Assembly (NCBI RefSeq): GCF_006363815.1
Contig: NZ_RRYT01000012.1
Span: forward strand, 1 to 64,000
Direction: 5' to 3'
DNA from: Thermomonospora catenispora
GTDB taxonomy: Bacteria; Actinomycetota; Actinomycetes; Streptosporangiales; Streptosporangiaceae
Length of the DNA: 64,000 nt
The notes under the pieces were generated by a model. It was given only the letters and a program-made list of their open reading frames with translations. It ran no database searches and was not told the origin of the DNA. Positions 42,762-52,428 of the stretch are shown piece after piece; position 1 is the first letter of the stretch, and every line of letters starts with the position of its first letter. The position numbers were made by a program, and so were the translations under genes.

Positions 42762-43808
42762 ATGGTGAGCGCGGCGATGACCGCGGAGGGAACCCGGAGC
42801 ATGAGCGAGGCGGGGGATTCCCTGGCGATCGAGACATCGGGACTGGTGAAGTCGTTCGGCGGAACGCGGGCGGTGGACGGCATCGACCTGACCGTGCCGG
42901 CCGGGACGGTGTACGGGGTGCTCGGGCCGAACGGGGCGGGCAAGACCACCACGGTCCGGATGCTGGCCACGCTGCTGCGGCCGGACGGCGGGCAGGCGCG
43001 GGTGTTCGGGCACGACGTGGTGCGCGAGGCCGATGCGGTGCGGTCGCGGGTCAGCCTGACCGGCCAGTACGCCTCGGTGGACGAGGACCTGACCGGCATG
43101 GAGAACCTGGTGCTGTTGAGCCGGCTGCTGGGGTATCGCAAACCGGCCGCCCGGGAACGGGCCGTCACGCTGCTGGAGGCGTTCGGGCTGACCGAGGCCG
43201 CGGACCGGCAGGTGAAGAACTACTCCGGCGGGATGCGGCGGCGGCTGGACATCGCCGCCAGCATCCTCAACACCCCCGACCTGCTGTTCTTGGACGAGCC
43301 CACGACGGGGCTGGACCCGCGCAGCCGCAACCAGGTGTGGGACATCGTCCGGGCGGTGGTGGCGCACGGCACGACCGTCCTGCTGACCACCCAGTACCTG
43401 GAGGAGGCCGACCGGCTGGCCGAGCGGATCGCGGTGATCGACCGCGGCAAGGTGATCGCCGAGGGCACCCCGGGCGAGCTGAAGTCCTCGGTCGGCGCGG
43501 GCTCGGTGCACGTCCGGCTGCGCGACCGGTGGCAGCGCGAGCAGGCGCGGCAGGTGCTGGCCCGGGTGCTGGGCACCGAGGTGCAGCTGGACGCCGACCC
43601 GGTGGCGCTGACCGCCCGGATCATGGACGGCGACAGCCGGGACCGGGCCTCCGCGCAGGCCTCGCGGGCGCTGGCCGAGCTCGATGAGGCCGGCATCACC
43701 GTGGACGACTTCTCCCTCGGCCAGCCCAGCCTGGACGAGGTGTTCCTGGCCCTCACCGGCCACCCGGCCGAGGAGCGCGACGAGAACGAGCAGGAGGTGG
43801 CCGAGTGA
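42762..43808 (+). CDS. ABC transporter ATP-binding protein, DrrA family
   Basis: 348 residues. Walker A is [11 protein letters not shown]-loop [14 protein letters not shown], signature [10 protein letters not shown], Walker [13 protein letters not shown], and a DrrA-type C-terminal extension. DrrAB pumps export daunorubicin-like drugs; many paralogues export lipids or unknown compounds. ATG 42762 has GGGAGGAGG five bases upstream, decisive over GTG 42726. It is coupled to the permease by a GTGA overlap. It follows the PIMT operon by 290 bases on the same strand, so export of its product is possible. Confidence 0.93.
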   Translation: MVSAAMTAEGTRSMSEAGDSLAIETSGLVKSFGGTRAVDGIDLTVPAGTVYGVLGPNGAGKTTTVRMLATLLRPDGGQARVFGHDVVREADAVRSRVSLTGQYASVDEDLTGMENLVLLSRLLGYRKPAARERAVTLLEAFGLTEAADRQVKNYSGGMRRRLDIAASILNTPDLLFLDEPTTGLDPRSRNQVWDIVRAVVAHGTTVLLTTQYLEEADRLAERIAVIDRGKVIAEGTPGELKSSVGAGSVHVRLRDRWQREQARQVLARVLGTEVQLDADPVALTARIMDGDSRDRASAQASRALAELDEAGITVDDFSLGQPSLDEVFLALTGHPAEERDENEQEVAE

Positions 43809-44644
43809 CCGCGACGACCACCGCGCCCGACCGCGACCCGACCGCGGAGACGATCTCCGCGGTGCTGTCCCGGGAGGTCCGGCCGCCACGGCCCGGCGCG
43901 CTGTCGGCGTCGCTCGCCTTCGGCTGGCGGGCCATGCTGAAGATCAAGCACGTGCCCTCTCAGCTGTTCGACATCACGGCGTTCCCCATCATGATCACGC
44001 TGATGTTCACCTACCTGTTCGGCGGGGCGCTGGCCGGGTCCACCCGGGAGTACCTGCAGTTCCTGCTGCCGGGGATCATGGTGATGAGCGTCGTGATGAC
44101 CTCGATGTACACCGGGATGTCGGTGAACATCGACATCTCCAAGGGGGTGTTCGACCGGTTCCGCACCCTGCCGATCTGGCGGCCCGCCCCGATGGTCGGC
44201 TACATCCTCGGCGACATGTTCCGCTACACGGCGGGCGCCCTGGTGATCCTGGCGGTCGGGCTGATCCTGGGCTTCCGGCCGGACGGCGGCGCGCTCGGGG
44301 TGCTGGCCGGGATCGCGCTGCTGGTGGCGTTCTCGTTCGCGCTGTCGTGGCTGTGGACGATGCTGGGGCTGCTGGTGCGCACCGAGAGGTCGGTGATGGG
44401 CATCAGCATGCTGGTGCTGTTCCCGGCGACCTTCCTGTCCAACATCCTGGTCGACCCGAAGACGATGCCCGGCTGGCTCCAGGTCTTCGTGGACCTCAAC
44501 CTGATCGCGCATCTGGTGGCGGCGGTCCGCGGGCTGATGTCCGGCGATGCGGTCGTCGACGAGCTGCTGTGGACCGCGGTCTGCGGCGGCGTGCTCATCG
44601 CGGTCTTCGGCACGCTCACCATGCGCCTGTACAACCGGAAGTGA
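43805..44644 (+). CDS. ABC-2 type permease, DrrB family
   Basis: 279 residues with about six membrane segments (for example [52 protein letters not shown]) and the ABC-2 motif region [20 protein letters not shown]. It is the membrane partner of the upstream ATPase. Start GTG 43805 overlaps the stop of that gene. Confidence 0.92.
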   Translation: MTATTTAPDRDPTAETISAVLSREVRPPRPGALSASLAFGWRAMLKIKHVPSQLFDITAFPIMITLMFTYLFGGALAGSTREYLQFLLPGIMVMSVVMTSMYTGMSVNIDISKGVFDRFRTLPIWRPAPMVGYILGDMFRYTAGALVILAVGLILGFRPDGGALGVLAGIALLVAFSFALSWLWTMLGLLVRTERSVMGISMLVLFPATFLSNILVDPKTMPGWLQVFVDLNLIAHLVAAVRGLMSGDAVVDELLWTAVCGGVLIAVFGTLTMRLYNRK

Positions 44645-44704
44645 CGCGCTCGGCGGCCTGAGGGCCGCGGAGCGGCGCGGGTGGATTCGGCGGCCCGGCG
44701 CGCG

Positions 44705-44746
44705 GGGACGCGCCCGGCTCCGCTCCTGCGGGGCCGGGCGCGTCCC
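44705..44746. terminator. 14-bp perfect hairpin after drrB-like gene
   Basis: GGGACGCGCCCGGC (44705-44718) and GCCGGGCGCGTCCC (44733-44746) pair exactly, followed by the pyrimidine run ctcgtcttctcttcc. A typical factor-independent terminator between convergent genes. Confidence 0.78.
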
Positions 44747-44906
44747 TCGTCTTCTCTTCCGTTCCCGCCCCGCCCGCGGGTCCCGCCTCCGGCGACGCCC
44801 CTGCCCGGACCGCCGGAGACGCCGGCGACGGCCATGGGATGCCCGCGGGTCTCCGCGGCGCCCGCGGGTCTCCGCGAGTTCCACGGATCCCCGCGGGTTC
44901 CGCGGG

Positions 44907-46259
44907 TCAGTTGCGGACGGTGCTCATGTCGGGGTAGCGGTCGCCGGCCACCGCGTCGGCCGGCACGGCCGCCTCCAGGGCGGCCAGGTCCTCGGGGGTC
45001 AGCTCGACCTCGCGGGCGGCGGCGTTCTCCTCCAGCCGGCTGCGCCGCTTGGTGCCGGGGATCGGCACGATGTCATCGCCCTGCGCCAGCACCCATGCCA
45101 GCGCCAGCTGGGCCGCCGTCACCCCCTTGGCCTCGGCCAGCTGTCGGACCCGCCGGGCCAGCGCCAGGTTGCGGTCGAAGTTGCCCTCCTTGAACCGCGG
45201 GTTGATGGTGCGGACGTCGCCTTCGGCGAACTGCTCCCGGCTGGTGATGGCGCCGGTCAGCATGCCCCGCCCCAGCGGACTGTAGGCCACCAGGCCGATG
45301 CCCAGCTCCCGCAGCGTCGGCAGGATGTCCTCGTCCAGGTCCCGGCTGAACAGCGAGTACTCGTACTGGCCGGCGGTGATGGGGTGCACCGCGTGCGCCC
45401 GCCGCACCGTCTCCGGGGCCGCCTCGGAGATCCCCAGATGCCGCACCTTGCCCGCCTGCACCAGCTCGGCCATCGCGCCCCAGGTCTCCTCGACGGGCAC
45501 CGACGTGTCCACCCGGTGCTGGTAGTACAGGTCGATGTAGTCCACGCCCAGCCGCTGCAGCGAGGCGTCGCAGCACTTGCGGACGTACTCGGGGCGGCCG
45601 TTGACGCCGACCGAGGTTCCGTCCGGCCGCCGTTCGATGCCGAACTTGGTGGCCAGCAGCACCTCCTCCCGCCGCCCCTTGATGGCCTTGCCCACCAGCT
45701 GCTCGTTGGTGAACGGCCCGTACATGTCGGAGGTGTCCAGGTGGGTGATGCCCAGGTCCAGGGCCCGGTGGATGGTCGCGATCGCCTCGCTCTCGTCGGT
45801 GGGGCCGTAGAAGTCGCTCATGCCCATGCATCCCAGGCCCAGCGCCGAGCTGACCAGCCCCTGGCCCAGCGTGCGCGTGTTCGCCGTCATCTGTTCCTCA
45901 CATCGCTCGTACAGGGAGATCTTCCAGTCGATGAGGGCGAGGTCCGCGTCCAGCTGCCTGATCTGTTCCACCACCCGCGCCCGATGCTCCAGCAGCAGCT
46001 TCTTGCGTTCGGACACGGTGTGGGGGCCGATGTCCACCAGCCGGAAGTAGCGCCGCATGTCGGCGATCGCCATTCCGGTGGCGCGCAGCCGCGTGATCAG
46101 GTGGATGCGCTCCAGATCGCGGGTCCCGTACCGGCGGTGCCCGTTGATCGACCGGGCCGGGGATTTCAGCAGTCCGACCCGCTCGTAGTAGCGCAGCGTG
46201 TGCGCGGTCAGACCGGTCCGCGCGGCGACCTCGGCGATGGTCAGCCCCTCGTCCTCCAT
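44907..46259 (-). CDS. MerR regulator fused to an aldo/keto reductase
   Basis: 450 residues in one frame. Residues 1-75 are a MerR winged helix ([39 protein letters not shown]), then a coiled linker to about 125. Residues 127-450 are a full aldo/keto reductase of the YajO/AKR13 type: [25 protein letters not shown] (Asp and Tyr), ATKFG (Lys), DLYYQHR (His). It probably reduces an aldehyde or ketone with NADPH while also binding DNA, letting cofactor or substrate state tune its own transcription. No internal ribosome site near the junction is obvious, so it appears to be a true fusion. Confidence 0.88.
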   Translation of the reverse strand: MEDEGLTIAEVAARTGLTAHTLRYYERVGLLKSPARSINGHRRYGTRDLERIHLITRLRATGMAIADMRRYFRLVDIGPHTVSERKKLLLEHRARVVEQIRQLDADLALIDWKISLYERCEEQMTANTRTLGQGLVSSALGLGCMGMSDFYGPTDESEAIATIHRALDLGITHLDTSDMYGPFTNEQLVGKAIKGRREEVLLATKFGIERRPDGTSVGVNGRPEYVRKCCDASLQRLGVDYIDLYYQHRVDTSVPVEETWGAMAELVQAGKVRHLGISEAAPETVRRAHAVHPITAGQYEYSLFSRDLDEDILPTLRELGIGLVAYSPLGRGMLTGAITSREQFAEGDVRTINPRFKEGNFDRNLALARRVRQLAEAKGVTAAQLALAWVLAQGDDIVPIPGTKRRSRLEENAAAREVELTPEDLAALEAAVPADAVAGDRYPDMSTVRN

Positions 46260-46334
46260 GCGTCCAGCCTTCCGCTTAGAGCGCGCTCAAAGTCAAGCCG
46301 CCTCAGGCCGATGTCCCCGCCGCGCCGGGGTCTT

Positions 46335-46937
46335 TCACAGGCGCCAGTCGACCCGTTCGTCGGGGCGGTAGGCGCAGGCGGTGCCGGTGGAGACGGACCG
46401 GCGGAGGTGGGCGGCCAGTTCGGGGTGATGCCGCTCGAGGCGGCGCAGGGCGTCGCGGATGCGAGCGGTGACGGTCTTGCGGGCGCGTTCGGCCTCGTCG
46501 CCCAGTCGGCGGGTGCGGCCGGCCAGCCCGGCGGCGGCGCGCAGCTCGGCGAGCAGCGACGCCCGTTCCCGGTCGTGGGCGGCGGCGCGCGCATCGTCGC
46601 CGACGGCGACGGCGCGGTCGATCTCCTCCTCCAGCTCGGCCAGCCGGCGCTTGTAGCGGACCCTGGCCTCCTCGTCGAGGACCTCGTCGCCGCCCAGGCT
46701 GCGGGCGGCGACGGCCTCGACGCCGCCCTCGGGGTTGGCCAGCCGCACCGCCGGGACGTCGACGCCGGGGCTGGACAGCAGCCGATGCAGGTCGCGCAGC
46801 CCCTTGGCGTCGGGCATGTGCACGGTCCGCCCGGCGAACGTCAACGACCAGACCCGCCCGTCGAACCGGAACTCCCCGCCGGCCTCCCCCGCCCGGCCGG
46901 CCCGGGAGCGGCGGACCCGCCGGGCGCGCGCCACGAT
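46335..46937 (-). pseudogene. 3' fragment of a large regulatory ATPase, separated by IS605 element
   Basis: A C-terminal piece of about 200 residues: after IVARARRVRRSRAG comes GGEFRFDGRVWSLTFAGRTV, HMPDAKGLRDLHRLLSSPGV, a long coiled coil and TACAYRPDERVDWRL. This is the usual C-terminal module of the actinobacterial AAA-ATPase/transcriptional-regulator proteins. The 5' part of the same gene lies at 48730-50862 beyond an IS200/IS605 element. An ATG (46934-46932, GTG in frame) could start it independently, but the module is normally never a separate gene. Judging from memory, additional helical repeats expected between the two parts may be missing. Confidence 0.78.
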
Positions 46938-47100
46938 GTGACTCCTCCGCTCCCTGAAGGGAGCGGCTTCTCGCTAAGCCGCTTCCGCAGCCTCGCGAAG
47001 GGCAAGCCCTGCCCTCAAGATGTTTACCGCCGCGTTCACGTCGGCGTGTGCGGAATGCCCGCATGCCGTGCACTGGAACGCGGCCTGGGTGAGGCGGTTC
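46920..47100 (-). ncRNA. Putative omega (reRNA) guide RNA of TnpB
   Basis: In IS200/IS605 elements the tnpB 3' end and the right end form a structured RNA whose last 15-20 bases are copied from the DNA flanking the insertion, and which guides TnpB cleavage. Here it would span the end of tnpB, the right-end hairpin and then flanking bases CGTGGCGCGCGCCCGGCGGG of the ATPase gene. Extent is inferred from the family, not from visible signals. Confidence 0.45.
46947..46966 (-). repeat. Right-end subterminal hairpin of the IS605 element
   Basis: An 8-bp stem (CCGCTCCC / GGGAGCGG) with a four-base loop. On the transposon strand it reads GCTCCC-TTCA-GGGAGC, with the same TTCA loop as the left end. 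Confidence 0.75.
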
Positions 47101-48164
47101 TCCGCAGCGCAGTGCCCGCAGCGCGAGCAGGTGCGGGAGGTGTTGCGGGGCTCGACTGCGATCAGCTCGCGACCGGCGCTTTCAGCCTTGTGCGCGAGCA
47201 CACGCAGGAACACCCCCCAACCCGCGTCGAGAATCGATCGGTTGAGGCCGGACTTCGCGGCGACGTTCCGGCCGGGGTTGTCGATCGTGCCGCGCGCCGA
47301 GCGGGTCATGTGCGTGATCCGCAGGTCTTCGTGCACGATCACGTCGTAGGCGGCGACCAGCGCGTTGGCGGTCTTGTGGGCGTGGTCGCAGCGCTGGCGG
47401 CGGACCTTGGCGTGCAGCGCGGCGACACGGGCGGCCGCCTTGCGCCGCCGCGCCGAGCCGCGCTTCTTGCGGGCGAGGTCGCGCTGTGCGGCGGCCAGCC
47501 GGTCGGCGGTCGCGGTCAAGTGGCGCGGGTTGGCCACGTGTGCGCCGTCGCTCGTGGTGACAAACGAGGCGACGCCCAGGTCGATCCCGGCGACCGCGCC
47601 GGCGGCGGGCAGCGGCTTGGCGGGCACGTCGTCGCACGCCAGGATCACGTACCAGCGGCGGCCCTCGCGTTTGACGCTGATCGTCTTGACCCGGCCTTTC
47701 ACGGGGCGGTGCTGGTGGACGCGGACGTGCCCGATGCCCTGAAGCCGCACGAACGTGGCCGTGGGGTGCTCGGGCTGGGAGTCCCACCGGCAGCCGTCGC
47801 CGTCCTTGGGCCAGGTGACGGTGTCGAACCAGCCCCGGCCTTTGAACCGGGGGAAGCCCGGCGTGCGCCCGGCCTTGACGCGGGCGAAGAACGCGGCGAA
47901 CGCCTTGTCGAGGCGGCGCAGGGTGGCCTGCTGGGAGGAGAACGACCAGCGGCCTTGCCCGTCGGGGTCGTCGGCGCGGATGTGCTTCAGCTCGGCGGAC
48001 TGGTCACCGTAGCGGATCGTTACCCCGGCCTTGCGGTAGGCGGTGCGGCGGTGCTCCAGCGCGGCGTTGTACAACTGCCGGTGGTCTTCCAGGCACGCCG
48101 TCAGCGCCGCCGCTTGCTTGCTGGTGGGGCGGAGCAGGAACTTGTACGACCTACGCACGGCCAC
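46974..48164 (-). CDS. tnpB: TnpB RNA-guided nuclease of IS605
   Basis: 396 residues from GTG 48164. The split RuvC nuclease is complete: Asp195 in AGIDLGVASF, Glu279 in VIVHEDLRIT, Asp375 in HADVNAAVN, with a zinc ribbon CSRC (346-349) ... CTAC (365-368). TnpB is the compact ancestor of Cas12; it cuts DNA at sites specified by its guide RNA, helping the element to be retained. The start overlaps tnpA by 14 bases. No truncation is seen, so it is probably functional. Confidence 0.93.
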   Translation of the reverse strand: MAVRRSYKFLLRPTSKQAAALTACLEDHRQLYNAALEHRRTAYRKAGVTIRYGDQSAELKHIRADDPDGQGRWSFSSQQATLRRLDKAFAAFFARVKAGRTPGFPRFKGRGWFDTVTWPKDGDGCRWDSQPEHPTATFVRLQGIGHVRVHQHRPVKGRVKTISVKREGRRWYVILACDDVPAKPLPAAGAVAGIDLGVASFVTTSDGAHVANPRHLTATADRLAAAQRDLARKKRGSARRRKAAARVAALHAKVRRQRCDHAHKTANALVAAYDVIVHEDLRITHMTRSARGTIDNPGRNVAAKSGLNRSILDAGWGVFLRVLAHKAESAGRELIAVEPRNTSRTCSRCGHCAAENRLTQAAFQCTACGHSAHADVNAAVNILRAGLALREAAEAA

Positions 48165-48573
48165 CGCCCTTGGACGGCCGCTCGTACTGCGTCTCGATGT
48201 AGCGCTGCACCGTCTCGGCCGACACCGAGCCGACCGTGGCGACGAAGTAGGAGCGTGACCACAGCGTGGGCAGCCGGGAACGCAGGTGCGGGAACTCGGT
48301 GCGCAGGTGGTGGGAGGTGAAGCCCTTGAACTGGTTGGCCACGTACGACGGCGAGTGCTTCGGGTGTGCCTTGACGAACAGGTGCACGTGGTCGGGCATC
48401 ACCTCAAGCGCCACGATCTCCCAGCCGTGCTCGTCGGCCTTGGCGCGGATCAGCTCCTCAAGGCGGTCCTTGACCCGGCCGTCGAGGACCGGGCGGCGGT
48501 ACTTCGGGCACCACACCACGTGGTACCCGAGGTCATACGCCGCACCGGCAGAGGTCCGCACCCGACGAGTCAC
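48151..48573 (-). CDS. tnpA: Y1 (HUH) transposase TnpA of IS605
   Basis: 140 residues. The HUH metal site is DHVHLFV (His62, His64) and the catalytic tyrosine is Tyr125 in VQRYIETQY; TSAGAAYDLGYHVVWCPKYR is the family start. It excises and inserts the element as single-stranded DNA. GTG 48573 is preferred: TATAAT lies seven bases before it, implying a leaderless transcript. The open frame extends further upstream without a ribosome site. Confidence 0.92.
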   Translation of the reverse strand: MTRRVRTSAGAAYDLGYHVVWCPKYRRPVLDGRVKDRLEELIRAKADEHGWEIVALEVMPDHVHLFVKAHPKHSPSYVANQFKGFTSHHLRTEFPHLRSRLPTLWSRSYFVATVGSVSAETVQRYIETQYERPSKGGGRA

Positions 48574-48579
48574 ACGATC

Positions 48580-48585
48580 ATTATA
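48580..48585 (-). promoter_or_regulatory. -10 element of leaderless tnpA promoter
   Basis: A perfect TATAAT ending seven bases before GTG 48573 places transcription start at the start codon. No matching -35 is evident, so transcription may be weak, as expected for a transposase. Confidence 0.55.
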
Positions 48586-48693
48586 CCAGCGTTGTGCATC
48601 TAACGCCTGTGGAAAGGCTGAGCTGGTACGCACTTCGTGCTTGGTCCTGCCCCGCTGGCGCGGGCCAGTCCCTGGCGGGACCCCGATTCACCC

Positions 48694-48709
48694 GTCGCCT
48701 GAAGGCGAC
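48694..48709 (-). repeat. Left-end subterminal hairpin of the IS605 element
   Basis: GTCGCC-TTCA-GGCGAC on the transposon strand: a 6-bp stem with the same TTCA loop as the right end, the expected TnpA recognition structure. Confidence 0.75.
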
Positions 48710-48729
48710 AGTCCCCTCGGGAGGTTTTG

Positions 48730-50862
48730 ATGGCGCAGCGCGGTGCCCGCATCGTCGCGGTACAGGGCGGTGAGGCTCTCGATCAGCCGGGCATGGACGC
48801 TGTTCGGCGGCGGGGGCTTGCCGAGAGGGTCCTCCTCCAGGCGACCCTGCAGCGCGAGCAGGGCCCAGTGCAGGTGGAACAGCACATCGTGCATGTGGGT
48901 GTTCCCCTCGCCGCCGAAGCGCGCCGCCTCCGTCAACAGGTCGGCGGCCTCGGCGAAGCGGCCGTGGAACGCGGCGATGATGCCGCGGTCGGCCAGCGCG
49001 GCGGCCTTCTCGTACGGAAGCCCGCCCTGCTCGGCCAGGGCGAGGGAGGTCTCGTGGGCGCCGAGGTAGCCCGGGTCGCCCAGCTCCAGCAGCGCCGTCC
49101 AACGCAGCGCCACCGCGAACCAGGCCGAGTCATGGCCGCTCGCCCCCGGTCGGCTCTGTCCGCGCCGGGCGACCCGCTCGATCTCGCCGATCAGCCGCAT
49201 GCGCTCGGCGGCGGTGCCGGGACCCCAGATCAGGTCATGCATCGACCACAGGAAGAAGGTCAGCGCCTCATCGTCCTTCTCCCGTCTGGCCAGCACGCTC
49301 CCGTGCACGGCGATCTCCTCGGCCAGCCGGGCCGGCGGCGCCGGCCCGGCGTCCTCGCCGATCAGCGCACGGTACGCGTCGGCCAGCGCGCCGTCTCTGA
49401 TCTCGGCGTGCTCCTCGGCGTCCGCGTAGTGGTACAGGGTGATCGCCACCCGGGCCGACAGCAGCGGGTCGGCGGCGGCGCGGGCGCGGTCGGCGGCGTG
49501 CCTCAGCGTCTCCCACGCCTCGTCCCGGCGGTCGAGGCGGTACAGGTCCCGGCCGAGCCCTTCGGCGATGAGCGCCTGGCGTCGCGGTCCCAGCGCGGCC
49601 GCCGCCTCCAGTGCGCGGCGACGGTGCCCGGCGGCCTCCTCGAGCGCCATCCGGGCTCCGGCGTCCCGGGCCGCGCCCTCCAGCAGGTCCACCACCGTGG
49701 CCGGGTCGAGCACCTCCCGGGCCAGATAGGCGTGCCGGGCCCGCTCGGCGGGCAGCAGCCGGTCGGCCAGCTCGGGGGAACGCGCCACCGCCTCGACCAC
49801 GGCGGCGTGCCGGCGCGGAGGGTCGTCGAGGGAGTCGTAGAGGGTCTCGCGGACCAGATCGTGGGCGAACGCGAACCTGCCGTCGCCGCGCGCCACCGCC
49901 AGCCGGGCCGCCACCGCGCGCCCCACCAGCCGGTCCACCCGGTCGGCGGGCTCCCCGGCGACGGCCGCGAGCACCTGGCGGTGGAACTCCCGCCCCAGCA
50001 CCGCCGCCACGGCCAGCAGCCGGACCACGGGCTCGGGCAGCAGCGACAGCCGGCGTTGCACCGCGTCCCGCACGCCCGGGGCGATGGCCTCCACCGGGCT
50101 GCCGCCGCCCCACAGCCGCGCCGACTGCTCCACGAAGAACGGGTTGCCGCCGGTGCGCCGATGCACCTGGGTCACCACGGCATCGTCCGGCCTGCGGCCG
50201 ACGGTCCGGGTCATCAGCTCGCCCACCGCGTCCCGGTCCAACCCGGTCAGCGTGATCATGGTGGCGCGGGAGGCCAGCGCCGTCAGCAGCGGACGCAGCG
50301 GATGGTCGGTCGGCTCCACCTCGGCGTCCCGGTAGGTGCCCACCAGCAGCAGCCGTTCGAGCCAGGTGTGCCGGGCGGCGAACTCCAGCAGCCGCACCGA
50401 TGCGGCGTCCGCCCAGTGCAGGTCGTCCAGCACCACCGTCACCGGGCGTCGTTGCGAGGCCGTCACCAGCGCTGAGGTCACCCCGTCGTACAGCGCGAAC
50501 TCGGTCTCGTCCACGGCGGTCTCGTCCACGGCGGCCGTCTCGCCCAGCAGCACCGCCGTCGCCCCGCCGGACGCCCGCCGCACCTCGGCCCACTCCGCCT
50601 CGGTGCTCGCCCGGCGCAGTCCGCGCAGCACCTGCACCCAGGGCCAGTAGCCGGGGGCGCCGTCGGCCCCCCAGCACGACCCGCCCAGCACCAGCGCGCC
50701 GCGCCGCCGGGCCTCGGCCGCCGCGTCCCCGACCAGGGCGGTCTTGCCGATCCCGGCCTCCCCGGTGACCAGCACCAGCCCGCCGTGACCGCCGACGGCG
50801 CGGTCGATCTCGGCGCGCAGCAGCGCGGCGGCGTGCTCCCGCCCGATCAGCCGGGTCGTCAC
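48730..50862 (-). pseudogene. 5' fragment of large AAA ATPase/regulator gene, truncated by IS605
   Basis: Starts ATG 50862 and runs about 711 codons to the IS boundary, after which 14 residues of IS sequence and a stop follow. It has Walker A TGEAGIGKTALVG, Walker B VTVVLDDLHWADA (the LDDLHWAD motif of LuxR/AfsR-like ATPases), winged-helix and TPR-like repeats. Such proteins usually have about 950 residues and end with the module now at 46335-46937. The truncated protein keeps its ATPase domain and might still be made, but without the C-terminus. Confidence 0.85.
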
Positions 50863-51198
50863 TCCGTCTCCGGAGGGTGCGCGCGATGGTCCACGATGCC
50901 GATGAGCCTGCGGTGGGGGAGGGTGTCGGATTAGAACATGCTATCGAATGGAGTGCCGCCGGTCCGTCGATCACGCCTCGGCCGGGTCGCCTTCGCACCG
51001 CTCGTCGAACCAGAGGCGGCCCGTCGCGGCGGTCCCATGCGGCCGGCCCCAACCCGCCCCGGTGACACCGGCCGGACCGTCGACGCCCCGGGAACGGGCG
51101 CCGCGGACGTGGGACGCGGGCGTGGGAGGAGTCGTGGATAGGTCGTCTGCTGCCGGGTAGAGCGCCCTCACCTGCTCGATGCAGGACAAGGAGGTGTC
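50863..51198. other. Intergenic region between divergent ATPase and DUF4383 genes
   Basis: About 335 bases that should hold both promoters. Short Arg-rich open frames are not convincing. No other element recognised. Confidence 0.4.
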
Positions 51199-51705
51199 AT
51201 GTCCCACATCACGCAAGGCGGGCGCACCCGTACCGGCCGCAGGGCGATGACCCCCGTCCAGCTCGCGTCCGCGATCGTCGGCGCGGTGTTCCTGCTGGTG
51301 GCGATCTTGGGGTTCATCCCCGGCATCACCACCAATTACGACCAGCTGGAGTTCGCCGGGCACGAGTCCGACGCCCGTCTGTTCGGGCTGTTCCAGGTCT
51401 CCATCCTGCACAACCTGGTGCACGGCCTGTTCGGCGTCCTCGGCCTGGCGTTGGCGCGCAGCGTCCCGACCGCCCGCGGCTTCCTGGTCGGCGGCGGTCT
51501 GATCTATCTGCTGCTGTGGCTGTACGGGCTGTTCATCGACCACGGCAGCGGCGCCAACTTCATCCCGGTCAACCACGCCGACAACTGGCTGCATCTGGGG
51601 CTCGGCGTCGGCATGGTCCTGCTCGGCCTGTTGCTGCCTCCGCGGCGCCAGCCCGCACCGGCCGGCCGGCACACCGCGCAGAGCCAGAACCGCCCCGACC
51701 GCTGA
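51199..51705 (+). CDS. DUF4383 membrane protein
   Basis: 168 residues with four membrane helices (QLASAIVGAVFLLVAILGF, NLVHGLFGVLGLALA, GGGLIYLLLWLYGLF, WLHLGLGVGMVLLGLLL) and DUF4383 histidine-containing loops (VSILHNLVHG, NHADNWLHLG). Function is unknown; the family is common in actinomycetes. AAGGAGG lies upstream of ATG 51199. Confidence 0.88.
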   Translation: MSHITQGGRTRTGRRAMTPVQLASAIVGAVFLLVAILGFIPGITTNYDQLEFAGHESDARLFGLFQVSILHNLVHGLFGVLGLALARSVPTARGFLVGGGLIYLLLWLYGLFIDHGSGANFIPVNHADNWLHLGLGVGMVLLGLLLPPRRQPAPAGRHTAQSQNRPDR

Positions 51706-51774
51706 CGGCCTCCTCGCGCCCGGGGCGCTCCGGTCCGCGGCCGGCGACCGGGCGCCCCTGCACCGAGGGGCGCC

Positions 51775-52380
51775 TCAGGGGGGCGTCGAGGACGCCTCCG
51801 CGGGCGCGCGCAGGGTGAACAACGACAGGCGCAGCCGGGGATACAGGTCCGCCGGCAGCGGGCCCTGGTCGCGCCAGCCCAGGGAGCGGTACAGGCGCGC
51901 GGCGGGTGATCGGGCATAGGTGATCAGCCAGGCGGCCGGGCGGTCGCGCACGACGGCCTGCACCAGCCGCCGGCCGATGCCCTGCCCCTGGGCGTCGGGG
52001 TGGACGAACAGTTCGGCGACGGCGAAGGCCCCGCCGATGAGCTCGGCGGCCCGGGCGGCTCCGAACGCCCGGGTCACGGCGTCATGGACGCGGTCGCCTT
52101 CGGAGAGAGCGGGCGTGGGCCAGCCGTAGCAGACGCCCAGCAGTCGTCGCCGGCCGTTCCCGGCGGCGGCGGTCAGGGCGGTGAAGCCGGGGCGGGCGGC
52201 GGCCTCGGCCAGTTTGCCGTCGTAGGAGGCCATCTGCTCCGGGGTCTCCGACCACGGCGGGCGGCGATAGCACGAGCGGTACAGGGCGGTGATCCGGTCG
52301 GCGATCGCCATGACGCGCCGTCCGTCCAGCCGGTCCACCTCGATCCGCACCTCTGCGCCTCCACCGGGAGCGTCCAGCAT
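51775..52380 (-). CDS. GNAT-family N-acetyltransferase
   Basis: 201 residues with the acetyl-CoA-binding motif A at [20 protein letters not shown] and a C-terminal [19 protein letters not shown]. The substrate is unknown. Its start is only 48 bases from the divergent superoxide dismutase start, so their promoters overlap and could share control. Confidence 0.85.
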   Translation of the reverse strand: MLDAPGGGAEVRIEVDRLDGRRVMAIADRITALYRSCYRRPPWSETPEQMASYDGKLAEAAARPGFTALTAAAGNGRRRLLGVCYGWPTPALSEGDRVHDAVTRAFGAARAAELIGGAFAVAELFVHPDAQGQGIGRRLVQAVVRDRPAAWLITYARSPAARLYRSLGWRDQGPLPADLYPRLRLSLFTLRAPAEASSTPP

Positions 52381-52401
52381 GCAATCGTATTGTTGATGCA
52401 G

Positions 52402-52418
52402 TTGCGAGTTATTTGCAA
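52402..52418. promoter_or_regulatory. Inverted repeat in the GNAT/SOD promoter, possible Fur-family operator
   Basis: TTGCGAGTTATTTGCAA has complementary TTGC...GCAA ends in an AT-rich patch starting 11 bases before the sod ATG. Actinomycete sodF genes are repressed by the nickel sensor Nur at operators with TTGC/GCAA half-sites; the identity here is inferred. Confidence 0.4.
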
Positions 52419-52428
52419 TAGTGACCGC

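Larger units (their letters stand above)
46938..48729 (-). mobile_element. IS200/IS605-family insertion sequence (tnpA + tnpB)
   Basis: An intact element of about 1.8 kb on the minus strand with tnpA then tnpB, each with all catalytic residues. No inverted repeats are expected; instead both ends have subterminal hairpins with the same CCTTCAGG tip (left end 48694-48709, right end 46947-46966), as recognised by Y1 transposases. It interrupts the large ATPase gene: coding sense ends at CTGCGCCAT (48730) on one side and resumes at ATCGTGGCG (46937) on the other. Exact boundaries are within a few bases. Confidence 0.88.
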
